From: Methanogranum sp963676045
GTDB taxonomy: Archaea; Thermoplasmatota; Thermoplasmata; Methanomassiliicoccales; Methanomethylophilaceae
Assembly: GCA_963676045.1 (NCBI GenBank)
Contig: OY780938.1
Location: 496,001-560,000 of the forward strand
Direction: 5' to 3'
DNA length: 64,000 nucleotides
In this document: positions 26,793 through 35,684 of the stretch, in pieces
Layout of the letters: each line of letters begins with the position of its first letter
Position numbering within the stretch: position 1 is the stretch's first letter
The notes under the pieces: generated by a model
What the model saw: the letters and a program-made list of their open reading frames with translations, nothing else
The model's database searches: none
What the model was told of the DNA's origin: nothing
Translations under genes and position numbers: made by a program

Positions 26793-27788
26793 ATGGACTG
26801 CATCGGAAAAGCGGATACTCATGTTCATACGTATTATTCCGGATTCAGCCAACTAGGCGTTCTAAAATTCCCCGAATCTACGACACCTCCGGAAAAACAA
26901 GTGGACCGCGCAAGAAGGAACGGCATAAACGTATTGTGCATAACAGACCACAATGAGGTAGCCGGTGGATTCGTAGCTCAGAGATACGCGAAGAAATTCG
27001 ATGACATCGAAGTAGTTGTAGGTAACGAGATCATGACCTCCGATGGAGAGATCATTGGTTTCGGGCTCACTGAGAATGTCAAGCCCTTCATGACGATAGA
27101 GGAGACAGTAGATGTCATCAGAGAACAGGGAGCCTTGACGATCGCACCACATCCCTTCAGTTTCCATGTGCGCGGACTAAAGGAAAGGATATTCGATATC
27201 GATCTCGACGCTTTCGAGGTCATAAACGGTGGACACCCCGACAAATACTCGAATCATTTTGCACAGATGGTCATGGATAGATTCCCTGGAAGATGGGCTC
27301 CCATCTCGGCCAGTGACGGACATTCCAATTTTACAGTAGGATACAACTGGACCGAATTCGAAGGAAACACAGCCGATGACCTTAGAAAGGCCATATTGAA
27401 CAAGACCACTATACCGAGAGGCGCCCCTTCGCCTGTGCTCAGCGAGGTACAGTGGAGTTATGAGGTGGTGATGGGCGGTCAGAAACTCATGTCCAAAGCC
27501 CTCAGGGGAAAATTGGAACGCATGGACAACAATGCGCTCATCGACAAGGTACTGAGCCTACCAGACCTGAAGAAGGCCACAGGCATATTCGGAGGATTCC
27601 TCTACTGCATGCCACCGATACCATTCATAGCCACATTCCTTAGCACCGCATACTTGAAATTCGGTGCGATGAGGATGAATGCAGATGCTCAGGACAGACT
27701 GGAAGACATAGCCAAGATAATCGAAGGCATGGATGATACGGTCAAGAAAGCCCTTGACGGCAACAAAGGAACTGAATATGGCTCCTGA
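26793..27788 (+). CDS. PHP-domain protein with C-terminal extension
   Basis: 331 residues. PHP metal-site motifs ADTHVHTYYSG, ITDHNEV, VGNEIMTSDG, IAPHPFS and SASDGHSN are complete. The last 120 residues (from about 210) form a separate part with a hydrophobic stretch FGGFLYCMPPIPFIATFLST that may associate with membrane. TATA-like GATTTATATAG lies near 26762-26772. The next gene starts inside its last codons, so the two are coupled. Confidence 0.85.
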   Translation: MDCIGKADTHVHTYYSGFSQLGVLKFPESTTPPEKQVDRARRNGINVLCITDHNEVAGGFVAQRYAKKFDDIEVVVGNEIMTSDGEIIGFGLTENVKPFMTIEETVDVIREQGALTIAPHPFSFHVRGLKERIFDIDLDAFEVINGGHPDKYSNHFAQMVMDRFPGRWAPISASDGHSNFTVGYNWTEFEGNTADDLRKAILNKTTIPRGAPSPVLSEVQWSYEVVMGGQKLMSKALRGKLERMDNNALIDKVLSLPDLKKATGIFGGFLYCMPPIPFIATFLSTAYLKFGAMRMNADAQDRLEDIAKIIEGMDDTVKKALDGNKGTEYGS

Positions 27789-28128
27789 TGCGGAATTCTA
27801 TAAGATTTGCACTTACATCCCGAGGGAATATTCCGATATACTCATGGATGGCATAAACAAGATCGTGACCCCGATGTATCCTGGATATGACAGGACTTTT
27901 ACTTTGATGGATGTCACAGGTACGTGGAGAGCATTGGAGGGTTCGAACCCTTACAATGGACACATAGGTAAGATAACGACCGCTGAAGAGGTCCGCATCG
28001 AATTCTCCATACATCCAAAGGACCTGAAGGCCGTAGTAGAGGCCATCCGCCGCATCCATCCATATGAAGAACCTGCGATTGACATACTGCCGATGATCGG
28101 CTGGAAGAACCTCACTGATCGTCCTTGA
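27778..28128 (+). CDS. stand-alone CutA-like domain of the YqfO/NIF3 type
   Basis: 116 residues from the ATG at 27778, overlapping the preceding stop by 11 bases. The sequence pattern (CTYIPREYSDILMDGINK, DRTFTLMDVTGTWRALEGSN, P-Y-N-G-H-I-G-K, RRIHPYEEPAIDI) matches the domain inserted in the middle of bacterial NIF3-family YqfO proteins, which folds like CutA/PII and forms trimers. Here it occurs alone, as in some bacteria and archaea. Role unknown; metal or small-ligand sensing is suggested for the fold. The 3' end overlaps the next, convergent gene by 17 bases. Confidence 0.75.
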   Translation: MAPDAEFYKICTYIPREYSDILMDGINKIVTPMYPGYDRTFTLMDVTGTWRALEGSNPYNGHIGKITTAEEVRIEFSIHPKDLKAVVEAIRRIHPYEEPAIDILPMIGWKNLTDRP

Positions 28129-28732
28129 CCTTTATCGCGTATATGCCGTCGAAGGTCCTCTGCAGTCTGAATATCTTATTGCTCTGTTTTCTGTATTCGA
28201 GATCTTCCTTTGATATCAGACCCATTTCGAAATAATCGTCCAATGCCTTATCGCCTGCATCATAATCGAAGAATATCCCCACAAGGACATTCATCTTGTA
28301 ATTGCGACAATACATGTCAGATGGTATCTCGCCCTCTGAGCGCTTTAAAAGTTCTTTCTTCAACTTAGGGACCATCGAAAGGCCTTCTTCGCAAGCGGCG
28401 ATGCATTCATCGTATTTCTTAGAATTATAATAGGCGACGATCAGCTTCTCGTTTATATCGTAATGCTGGATGTCGTTGAACCTTGTTGCCTTTCCCATCT
28501 CTCCGACGGTTATGACGAGACCGTAATTCTCATCCTTGATCGCCTGATCCATCACTGAGATGATGAATGAGAACTTAGAAGAAGGGTCCGCCCCATCTAG
28601 ATATCTTCCCATCTTGACCTTGTTCTGATCGCTCAGCTCGGAATACCATTTACCGAGATCGACTGCCGCGACCTTTTGCGGAACATCCTTGTTCTTATTG
28701 AAAAGCATGAATGCGGTATTGCAAAGGTCCAA
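28112..28732 (-). CDS. helical repeat protein of unknown function
   Basis: 206 residues, mainly alpha-helical and charged. NEKLIVAYYNSKKYDECIAA and CEEGLSMVPKLKKELLKR look like a single degenerate TPR hairpin pair. No catalytic motif or signal peptide. It starts 7 bases after the stop of the CDF transporter gene on the same strand, so the two probably share an mRNA. It overlaps the YqfO-like gene convergently. Confidence 0.6.
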   Translation of the reverse strand: MDLCNTAFMLFNKNKDVPQKVAAVDLGKWYSELSDQNKVKMGRYLDGADPSSKFSFIISVMDQAIKDENYGLVITVGEMGKATRFNDIQHYDINEKLIVAYYNSKKYDECIAACEEGLSMVPKLKKELLKRSEGEIPSDMYCRNYKMNVLVGIFFDYDAGDKALDDYFEMGLISKEDLEYRKQSNKIFRLQRTFDGIYAIKVKDDQ

Positions 28733-28739
28733 TAAAAAT

Positions 28740-29786
28740 TCACTTCTTTATTTCCTTTGTCAAATGCACATTGACGCCGCATACATGCTGTTTGCCCTGT
28801 ATCAGATTGGTAACGTTCCATTCGATACAATGGACAAACTCTTCCTTCCTGTCTGCACATTCATTCCTACAATGACGGCAATTGAAACCCCCGCATGGCT
28901 CTGGAGACAATGTGAGGTCCACGGAAGTTCCGAACTTCGACCATATGGCCTCCATCAAGGCTGCCTTCTCTTCCTCTTCCTCTGTGATCGTCATGGATGC
29001 AGGTAATGTCACATGACAATCCATGTGCATCGTGCTTCCATACTTTATTACCCTGAGGTTGTGGATATCGATCCATCTGTCACTTCTTTTCTCATTCAGA
29101 CATTCAACAACCTCTGAAAGGACATTCTCGTCTGCCTTATCCATTATACAATCCAAACTGGTCTTTATCACACGGGCACCGGTTACTATTATGACCACTC
29201 CGAAAACCAGCGCTAGAAGCGGGTCCATCCACCAAACGTCCAATCCATACAATGAACCTATGTAGACGATTGACAGACCAAGTACAATACCGATCGAAGA
29301 GTATGTATCGGAGCACAGATGCTTACCACTGGCCTGCAATGCAGGAGAGTGATTCTTCTTGCCTTTCCTGATAGCTATCATACCCGTCATGTAATTTACT
29401 GCCGCTGCGAATATTACAAGCAATATACCGATGTCAAGATCGGACAATGGTTTGGGGTCGATGAAATTCTTTATCGCCTCCATTATTATCAATGCACCAG
29501 CAACAGTTATCAATGTCCCTTCCACAGATGCGGATATCGTCTCGACCCTGCCATGACCATAAGGGTGGGACCTGTCAGCAGGTTGTGCAGAAATGTAAAG
29601 CGCGTAGAGGCCGATGAAACCTGCGACCACATTCACGATGCTCTCCATCGCATCCGTCAATATCGCGACCGAGGAGGTCATCATATACGCTAAGAATTTT
29701 ATCGCCATGAGCGAAACGCCGACTATCACTACTATCTTTTGAAAACTGTAGTTCTCGCGGGCTGCCGGGCTCATTTCGGCGGACAT
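28740..29786 (-). CDS. cation diffusion facilitator transporter with Cys-rich C-terminus
   Basis: 348 residues. Six predicted membrane helices; helix 2 metal-site region A-I-L-T-D-A-M-E-S-I-V-N and the loop DRSHPYGHGRVETISAS are typical CDF. The C-terminal cytoplasmic domain (about 210-290) has the dimer fold. Beyond it a tail carries PCGGFNCRHCRNECADRKEE and two more cysteines, not part of the usual family length (about 290-300). The tail could bind zinc, iron or nickel and gate transport (inference). It exports divalent metal ions by proton exchange. Confidence 0.88.
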   Translation of the reverse strand: MSAEMSPAARENYSFQKIVVIVGVSLMAIKFLAYMMTSSVAILTDAMESIVNVVAGFIGLYALYISAQPADRSHPYGHGRVETISASVEGTLITVAGALIIMEAIKNFIDPKPLSDLDIGILLVIFAAAVNYMTGMIAIRKGKKNHSPALQASGKHLCSDTYSSIGIVLGLSIVYIGSLYGLDVWWMDPLLALVFGVVIIVTGARVIKTSLDCIMDKADENVLSEVVECLNEKRSDRWIDIHNLRVIKYGSTMHMDCHVTLPASMTITEEEEEKAALMEAIWSKFGTSVDLTLSPEPCGGFNCRHCRNECADRKEEFVHCIEWNVTNLIQGKQHVCGVNVHLTKEIKK

Positions 29787-29852
29787 GAAGCCGAATAATT
29801 CTCCAATCCTATTTTAACTTTATCATATGTGCCAGTATTAGGAATTCCTAAT

Positions 29853-31253
29853 TCATTGGATGTCCTTCTGCACATCGTTTCCACGGAACCAAGATATGAA
29901 TGTGCCTACGATGCACATTATCAAGCATATCGAAAATGCAGTCCTCATCACATTGATGAAGTCACCATATGTGGCAGGATTTATGTTCTCTGTGGAGCCC
30001 AATATCAAGGAGATGCAGCACATCGCTATACCCATGCTGGTCATCATACCTATCTGCCTCATCAATGATACTGATCCTGACGCTAGACTCCTATCTTTTG
30101 GAGACACGGAACTCATCAGTGCCGCGGTATTCGGTGCTGAGAATAGGCCATACCCTAGGCCCAACAATAGAAGCACTATCGCAACATACCAAAGGTTTAC
30201 ATTCACGCTCATGAACAGTATCATTAGAACGGAAATGGAAGTTATGGCCATACCCAAAGTAGGCAATACGCGTTTGTCCATGTGATCGGATAGACCTCCG
30301 GCCTTTGCTGTGAGAAGGACCTGCACCAAAGGTTGCAGAAACATGATCATCCCGGCTTCGGCGGCCGAAAGAGCACCGATCGTCTGAAGATAGAGAGCCA
30401 AGAAGAATGACACCGAATACGAGGATGCGTAATTCATGAACGCCGCTATTGCTGAACGTTTGAACACCTTGTTCTCGTAGACCTTGATATTCATTATCGG
30501 ATGCTCTACAGCCTTGACATATGTAAGGAACGCGAAGAACAGTAGGCTGCCTATCGCCATCAGTATGAATGCCCACAATTGCGGCAGATTGATCATGCCG
30601 TACATGAGCGTGAATATCATGGCCATGTAGATCGCGGTGCCTTTGTAATCCATGTTGGAAGACTTGTCAAAGGTGATGTCCTCTTTGAAATGGCTTATCA
30701 TTATCAGAGAAATTATCGAGATCGGCACCAAGATATAGAAAAGGAACCTCCATCCTAACAGATCCGTGACGACGCCACCCACTGTCGGGCCCAACGCAGT
30801 ACCGACATATACCGCGGTGGTGTTTATGCCGATGGCCCATCCACGCTTACTGGCTGGGAATGCGTTAACTACCATCGTCACAGATGTCACGACCAGACAT
30901 GCCGTACCGACACCTGTCAATGCCCTTGTCATTAGAAATATGGAAAAGGAAGGTGTCAAAGAAGCGATGATCGATGACACCAGCATTATCAGCACACCGA
31001 CCTTGAATACCTTCTTGAGGCCGTATATGTCTGCGATCTTCGTCATTGGTACCATGAACATCACGGACGCCAAGAGGAATACCGTGTTGACCATTGCCAA
31101 TGAATGGGAACCCACATCAAACTCGAGACCTATGGATACGAGCGATAGATTCAACATCGTACTAGTGAAAGGCGCCAAGAAAGTGCCTGCAGAAGTCGCG
31201 ATCAAAAGGATCTTCAAGTCCCGATTTGAGTGTACTAAACTCTCCATTGTCAT
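29853..31253 (-). CDS. MFS transporter, DHA2 (14-helix drug:H+ antiporter) type
   Basis: 466 residues with about fourteen hydrophobic helices. Markers include PFTSTMLNLSLVSIG in helix 1, MTRALTGVGTACLVVTSVTM in helix 4 and WAIGINTTAVYVGTALGPTV, then GGVV, in helix 5 (motif C, antiporter). Three other-site relatives of this family occur in the window (40312 and 54021 as well). The promoter is shared with the divergent cobO gene: a TATA element at 31270-31281 serves both strands. Confidence 0.9.
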   Translation of the reverse strand: MTMESLVHSNRDLKILLIATSAGTFLAPFTSTMLNLSLVSIGLEFDVGSHSLAMVNTVFLLASVMFMVPMTKIADIYGLKKVFKVGVLIMLVSSIIASLTPSFSIFLMTRALTGVGTACLVVTSVTMVVNAFPASKRGWAIGINTTAVYVGTALGPTVGGVVTDLLGWRFLFYILVPISIISLIMISHFKEDITFDKSSNMDYKGTAIYMAMIFTLMYGMINLPQLWAFILMAIGSLLFFAFLTYVKAVEHPIMNIKVYENKVFKRSAIAAFMNYASSYSVSFFLALYLQTIGALSAAEAGMIMFLQPLVQVLLTAKAGGLSDHMDKRVLPTLGMAITSISVLMILFMSVNVNLWYVAIVLLLLGLGYGLFSAPNTAALMSSVSPKDRSLASGSVSLMRQIGMMTSMGIAMCCISLILGSTENINPATYGDFINVMRTAFSICLIMCIVGTFISWFRGNDVQKDIQ

Positions 31254-31269
31254 TTATCCACTGTTAGGT

Positions 31270-31281
31270 CATATAAATACT
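31270..31281. promoter_or_regulatory. bidirectional TATA element between MFS and cobO genes
   Basis: CATATAAATACT (31270-31281) in a 47-base gap. It reads ATATAAATAC toward cobO (ATG about 25 bases on) and GTATTTATATG toward the MFS gene (ATG about 22 bases on). The two promoters cannot be bound independently. Confidence 0.55.
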
Positions 31282-31300
31282 TATTAATCCTCATAAAAGA

Positions 31301-31861
31301 ATGCACTACAAAATCATGTCTACTATCCCTGTCGAGATGAAAAAAGAACTAGGTTTGGTCCATGTATATACTGGCAACGGCAAAGGGAAGACCACTGCCT
31401 CATTAGGCTTGGCCTTTAGAGCGGCAGGCAGAGGATTAGAGGTCCTGATGATACAATTCTTGAAGCCCCCGGAGAACTACGGAGAGCATATCGCCGCGGA
31501 ACATTTTGAGAACCTTACAATGATGCCTATGGGACTGGACCATATGGTGGGAAAGGTCCCCAAAGAAGAGGATATAAGGATTGCTAAGGAAACATTGGCA
31601 GAGGCCAAAAAACTCATCTATTCAAAAAAATACGATCTCGTGATCTTGGACGAATGCAATGTCGCGATGTCATGGGGATTGATAGACCCAAATGATGTCA
31701 TAAAGATGTTGAGCGACCGTCCGGATAATATTGAGATCGTGCTCACTGGAAGGGGAGCTCCTCAGAAGATAATCGACTATGCTGACCTTGTGACCGAGAT
31801 GAGAATGATAAAACATCCATTTGACAAGGGAATAAAGGCAAGAAAGGGAATAGAATACTGA
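31301..31861 (+). CDS. cobO: corrinoid adenosyltransferase (CobA/CobO/BtuR family)
   Basis: 186 residues. P-loop-like motif GNGKGKTTA at 25-33 (VHVYTGNGKGKTTASLGL), followed by A-G-R-G-L-E-V-L-M-I-Q-F-L-K and LVILDECNVAMSWGLI, characteristic of ATP:cob(I)alamin adenosyltransferases. Translation probably begins at 31301 (25 bases after the TATA box, leaderless); internal Met codons at 31316 and 31337 are alternatives. It makes adenosylated corrinoid during cofactor salvage or synthesis. 22 bases separate it from cysK, so they may be co-transcribed. Confidence 0.9.
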   Translation: MHYKIMSTIPVEMKKELGLVHVYTGNGKGKTTASLGLAFRAAGRGLEVLMIQFLKPPENYGEHIAAEHFENLTMMPMGLDHMVGKVPKEEDIRIAKETLAEAKKLIYSKKYDLVILDECNVAMSWGLIDPNDVIKMLSDRPDNIEIVLTGRGAPQKIIDYADLVTEMRMIKHPFDKGIKARKGIEY

Positions 31862-31883
31862 ATAACGTTAACAAGGTGCTATA

Positions 31884-32786
31884 ATGGCAGTATACAACAA
31901 TATCACAGAAACGATCGGAGAGACACCACTGGTCAGATTGAATAGGATCTCCCCGCCCGGAAGCCAAGTCTACGTAAAAGTAGAAAGGAGCAATCCAGGG
32001 GGATCCATAAAGGACCGCCCCGTACTGGCGATGCTAAACGATGCAGAGGCCAAGGGAATACTGAAGAAGGGAGGAACTATTGTAGAGCCGACATCTGGAA
32101 ACACCGGTATAGCACTGGCTATGATAGCCGCCGCGAGAGGATACAACGCGATACTGGTGATGCCGGATACGATGTCCAAGGAAAGGGTTTCATACATGTC
32201 GGCCTTCGGTGCGGAGATCGTATTCACGCCCGGTGCTGACGGCATGCAGGGAGCAGTCAACAAAGCGAAGGACGTCGCGAAAGAAAGAGGAGGTTTCGTA
32301 CTCGGGCAGTTCGACAATCTCTCGAATCAGGCATCCCACAGGGTTACGACCGGAAGAGAGATTCTTAGAGACATACCTGATGTTAGCTATATTGTCGCAG
32401 GTTTCGGCACAGGTGGAACAGCCACAGGCATAGCGATGGCATTGAGGGATGCTGGTTCTAATGCCGTTGTGATAGGGGTGGAACCTGCAGAGAGCCCCCT
32501 CGTAACCGAAGGGCATGCGGGACCTCACAGGATACAAGGGATCGGGGCCAACTTCGTACCAGGGAATCTCAACAAAGAGATAATGAAGATCGTGACCGTG
32601 AAAGGCGATGATGCTATATCCACTGCGAAGGAACTCGCCAAGAAGGAAGGGATATTCGCAGGCATATCGTCGGGAGCGGCCGTTTTCTACGCTCTGGAAT
32701 TGGCCAAGATAGACAAGAGCAGCAGGATAGTCGCCATACTTCCAGATGGCGGCGAGAAGTACATGAGCATGGGAATATACAACTGA
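31884..32786 (+). CDS. cysK: cysteine synthase (O-acetylserine sulfhydrylase)
   Basis: 300 residues, type II PLP fold. Lys43 in NPGGSIKDRP forms the Schiff base; TSGNTGIALAM binds the carboxylate; GFGTGGTATGIA binds the PLP phosphate. A GGTG motif lies just before the start (AAGGTGCTATAATG). It makes cysteine from O-acetylserine and sulfide, or acts on a related substrate. Followed by tatD after 6 bases. With metA downstream, the segment is biased to sulfur amino acid synthesis. Confidence 0.93.
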   Translation: MAVYNNITETIGETPLVRLNRISPPGSQVYVKVERSNPGGSIKDRPVLAMLNDAEAKGILKKGGTIVEPTSGNTGIALAMIAAARGYNAILVMPDTMSKERVSYMSAFGAEIVFTPGADGMQGAVNKAKDVAKERGGFVLGQFDNLSNQASHRVTTGREILRDIPDVSYIVAGFGTGGTATGIAMALRDAGSNAVVIGVEPAESPLVTEGHAGPHRIQGIGANFVPGNLNKEIMKIVTVKGDDAISTAKELAKKEGIFAGISSGAAVFYALELAKIDKSSRIVAILPDGGEKYMSMGIYN

Positions 32787-32792
32787 GGAAAA

Positions 32793-33518
32793 ATGACTGA
32801 AATACAGGGATTCGCAGATGCACACCTTCATATGGTGGATGTGAAGAAGCAAGGAGGATATCCAGACATCGATAACGCCTCCCTGCTATTGACCTGTACA
32901 TCATCATTCGACCAGTGGGATGAACAAAGACAGATAGACCTCAATGATGTCAGGACGTTCCCATTCTACGGGATACATCCTTGGTCGATATCCACAGCTC
33001 CTGCTGACTATGACGATAGATTGCATGAATTGCTTAAAAAAGAGAAGCGCGCAGGAATCGGCGAGATAGGCATAGACAAGACGCATCCTCAACTGGAGCT
33101 CCAGATGAAATACTTCGAAAGACAGATCGAGATCGCCAAGGAATTTAAGAGACCGGTGACCCTCCATATGGTCGGTACGGAGGCAGAGACGCTAAAGGCA
33201 TTAAAGGATCACCGCATCGGGGTCCCTGTGATATTGCACTCCTACTCTGGCCCTGATAATTACGTAAATGCCTTTTCCGATGAGGACTGTTACTTCTCGA
33301 TCTCTCCGAGAATACTTCAAAAGTCCGAGATCAAGATAATGCGCATACTTTCCACGATACCTGATGAAAGATTACTGGTAGAAACCGATGCTCCCATACG
33401 CAACCATCAATGCAATAGCATGGGTCAACTCATAAGCATACTGTCCGGATTCAAATCGATGACGACATCTGAATTCGTAAAGTTGACCCGCAACAATACG
33501 ATGAGAGTGATCGGTTGA
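32793..33518 (+). CDS. tatD: TatD-family metal-dependent hydrolase
   Basis: 241 residues. H11-L-H13 (FADAHLHMVD), IGEIGIDKTH, VTLHMVG, LHSYSG and LVETDAPIR give the amidohydrolase-type metal site set of TatD DNases; the N-terminal HxH and the last Asp are present. It is shorter than canonical TatD (about 260) and its loops are reduced. Family role: 3'-5' exonuclease on DNA or RNA or D-aminoacyl hydrolysis. Its TGA overlaps the TTG start of the next gene. Confidence 0.85.
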   Translation: MTEIQGFADAHLHMVDVKKQGGYPDIDNASLLLTCTSSFDQWDEQRQIDLNDVRTFPFYGIHPWSISTAPADYDDRLHELLKKEKRAGIGEIGIDKTHPQLELQMKYFERQIEIAKEFKRPVTLHMVGTEAETLKALKDHRIGVPVILHSYSGPDNYVNAFSDEDCYFSISPRILQKSEIKIMRILSTIPDERLLVETDAPIRNHQCNSMGQLISILSGFKSMTTSEFVKLTRNNTMRVIG

Positions 33519-34222
33519 GCGACCTCAGATGCTCGAGGACCGAACTCATCATCGGGAAGGGTGGATTGGACCTGCTTTCATCCACACATGCGGTGGTCGC
33601 AGGTGCCGGGGCAGTAGGCGGATACGCCCTGGAGGGATTGGTACGAGCAGGCGTGGGACACATACGTGCGATCGACGGAGACGTTATCACAGAGAGCAAT
33701 CTCAATCGTCAGATACTTGCGACATACGATTCCATCGGACGACCGAAAGCCATACTGGCAAAGGAGAGGGCTCTTTCCATAAACCCTGGCATCGAATTCG
33801 ATGCGGTCCAACAACTTCTCACATCCGATACAGACTTCTCAGACCTCATAGGTCATCCCGATATATTGGTCGATGCCATAGATACAATTGGGAATAAATC
33901 CGCCATGTTGAGATATGCCTCTTTGAATAATATCAGGACATTCTCATCGATGGGCGCAGCACTTCATATGGACACCACGAAGATAAGGATAGCTACGCTT
34001 AAAGATACGAGAGTGTGTCCAATGGCCTCCAAACTAAGATCTAACTTGAGGGACCTGGATACATCGAACATGACATGCGTCTACTCCGAGGAATGCCCGG
34101 TCGTGACACCAACCACGAGAGACGAAAGAGGGAAGAGCGTTCTCGGCTCCCTTCCGACAGTACCTGCCGTGTTCGGCATGACGCTGGCCAATGAAGCCAT
34201 TAGATATGTCCTCTCCAAATGA
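33515..34222 (+). CDS. tcdA: ThiF/E1-like adenylyltransferase, TcdA type
   Basis: 235 residues read from a TTG that overlaps the tatD stop (TTGA). Rossmann ATP site GAGAVGGYALEGLVRAGVG at 30-48, D-G-D-V-I-T-E-S-N-L-N-R-Q, and Asp at VDAIDTI. SSMGAALHMDTTKIRIATL is the TcdA/YgdL-specific crossover region. In bacteria TcdA cyclises the t6A modification of tRNA (ct6A). The zinc CxxC pairs of MoeB/ThiF are not seen, which favours the TcdA assignment. Confidence 0.85.
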   Translation: MSDLRCSRTELIIGKGGLDLLSSTHAVVAGAGAVGGYALEGLVRAGVGHIRAIDGDVITESNLNRQILATYDSIGRPKAILAKERALSINPGIEFDAVQQLLTSDTDFSDLIGHPDILVDAIDTIGNKSAMLRYASLNNIRTFSSMGAALHMDTTKIRIATLKDTRVCPMASKLRSNLRDLDTSNMTCVYSEECPVVTPTTRDERGKSVLGSLPTVPAVFGMTLANEAIRYVLSK

Positions 34223-34329
34223 AAACACGCTTTTGACTTTAATTTCATATGACATAAATTATTCATATAATACCTATTTATGGCCTCATAATTATTCATA
34301 TCAAACATTTTATTGGACAGATTAATATA

Positions 34330-35298
34330 ATGCGAGGGCATTATATAATCTCACAGAACGGGGTGTGGAATATACCAATAAAGATACCTGACGACCTTCC
34401 AGCCGTATCGGCGTTGGAAGCTGAGAATATATTCGTAATGACCGAGAAGCGTGCGGTCTCGCAAGATATCCGTTCTTTAAAGATCCTCATCTTGAATCTC
34501 ATGCCGACCAAAGTGGAAACCGAGATACAATTGTTGCGCTTGCTCAGCAATAGCCCGCTTCAGACCGATATCTATTTCCTACAGATGGCGACGCATAATT
34601 CAAAGAACATATCGCAAGAATATCTTAACAAGTTCTACTACACATTCGACGAGGTAAGGGATCAGAAATTCGACGGTCTGATAATAACCGGTGCACCGGT
34701 GGAAAACATCGAATTCGAAGATGTGGATTATTGGCCGGAACTGTGTGAGATCATGGAATGGTCGAAGAAGAACGTCTTCTCCACATTCCATATATGCTGG
34801 GGAGCTCAGGCTGGATTGTACCATCATTATGGCATACCCAAATATCCTCTCGATCAGAAGATGTCCGGTGTATTCGAACACTACGTACTGAACGCCCAAG
34901 AACCTCTCCTCAGAGGATTCGATGATGTGTTCAATATCCCGCACTCGAGACACACCGAAGTCCGTGCGAGTGACATTTATCACGTTCCACGTCTTCACAT
35001 AGTTGCAGAATCGGAAAAAGCAGGGGTCGGCATAGTTGTATCCGAGAAATACGGACAGATATTCGTGCTGGGCCACGCGGAATACGACAAGACCACGTTG
35101 GCGAATGAATACGAACGTGACACCGACCGTAAGATGAACCCTCATATACCTGACAACTACTTCCCTAAAAATGACATTCATCATGACCCTGTGGTAAAAT
35201 GGAGGAGCCATGCAACATTGCTGTTCACGAATTGGCTCAACTACTATGTCTATCAGGGAACGCCTTATGATCTGAATGAAATAGGAAAGGATGCTTGA
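34330..35298 (+). CDS. metA: homoserine O-acyltransferase (MetA family)
   Basis: 322 residues as read from the ATG at 34330. Glutamine-amidotransferase-like fold: active-site Cys156 in FHICWGAQAGLYHHYG, His in VLGHAEYD with the adjacent Glu, and NLMPTKVETEIQ near the N-terminus. Family members usually begin M-P-I-x-I-P-D-D-L-P; here the equivalent of that Met is an ATA (Ile) at 34372, so the protein carries 14 extra residues from the ATG or 3 from a GTG at 34363. It activates homoserine for methionine synthesis. Acetyl versus succinyl donor cannot be fixed by eye. Confidence 0.9.
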   Translation: MRGHYIISQNGVWNIPIKIPDDLPAVSALEAENIFVMTEKRAVSQDIRSLKILILNLMPTKVETEIQLLRLLSNSPLQTDIYFLQMATHNSKNISQEYLNKFYYTFDEVRDQKFDGLIITGAPVENIEFEDVDYWPELCEIMEWSKKNVFSTFHICWGAQAGLYHHYGIPKYPLDQKMSGVFEHYVLNAQEPLLRGFDDVFNIPHSRHTEVRASDIYHVPRLHIVAESEKAGVGIVVSEKYGQIFVLGHAEYDKTTLANEYERDTDRKMNPHIPDNYFPKNDIHHDPVVKWRSHATLLFTNWLNYYVYQGTPYDLNEIGKDA

Positions 35299-35300
35299 AA

Positions 35301-35684
35301 ATGCCCATCGAATCAATATCCACAGACAAAGCGCCCTTGGCGGCTGGCCCGTACTCCCAGGCCATTAGGATAAACGACATGGTCTTCACTGCAGGTCTGA
35401 TACCGGTAAGTCCTAAGACAGGAAAGATACCCGAGAGTATCGATGATCAGACCAAACAAGTGATGGAGAACGTGATAGCTGTACTCGAAGCTGCTGGTGC
35501 AAAAAGCAAGAACATCGTGAAGACCACCATATACCTCACCGACATGAAAACGTTCAGTACGGTGAACAGCATATATTCACTATATCTGGAGCAGCCCTAC
35601 CCAGTAAGGTCCTGCATAGAGGCGAAGAGCCTACCGAAGGGAGTCAACATAATGGTGGACGCGATCGCTTACATCGGTAAATGA
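35301..35684 (+). CDS. ridA: RidA-family enamine/imine deaminase
   Basis: 127 residues from the ATG at 35301, two bases after the metA stop; a TTG at 35295 is in frame. Typical YjgF/RidA blocks: APLAAGPYSQAI near the N-terminus, FTAGLIPVSP, LEAAGAKSKNIVKTTIYLTD and YPVRSCIEAKSLPKGVNIMV with the conserved Arg that binds the substrate carboxylate. It hydrolyses reactive 2-aminoacrylate-type intermediates made by PLP enzymes, consistent with the cysK/metA neighbourhood. Confidence 0.94.
   Translation: MPIESISTDKAPLAAGPYSQAIRINDMVFTAGLIPVSPKTGKIPESIDDQTKQVMENVIAVLEAAGAKSKNIVKTTIYLTDMKTFSTVNSIYSLYLEQPYPVRSCIEAKSLPKGVNIMVDAIAYIGK

Noticed and set aside
34223..34329. Riboswitch or T-box upstream of metA
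   Set aside because: AT-rich stretch with no convincing conserved stems.
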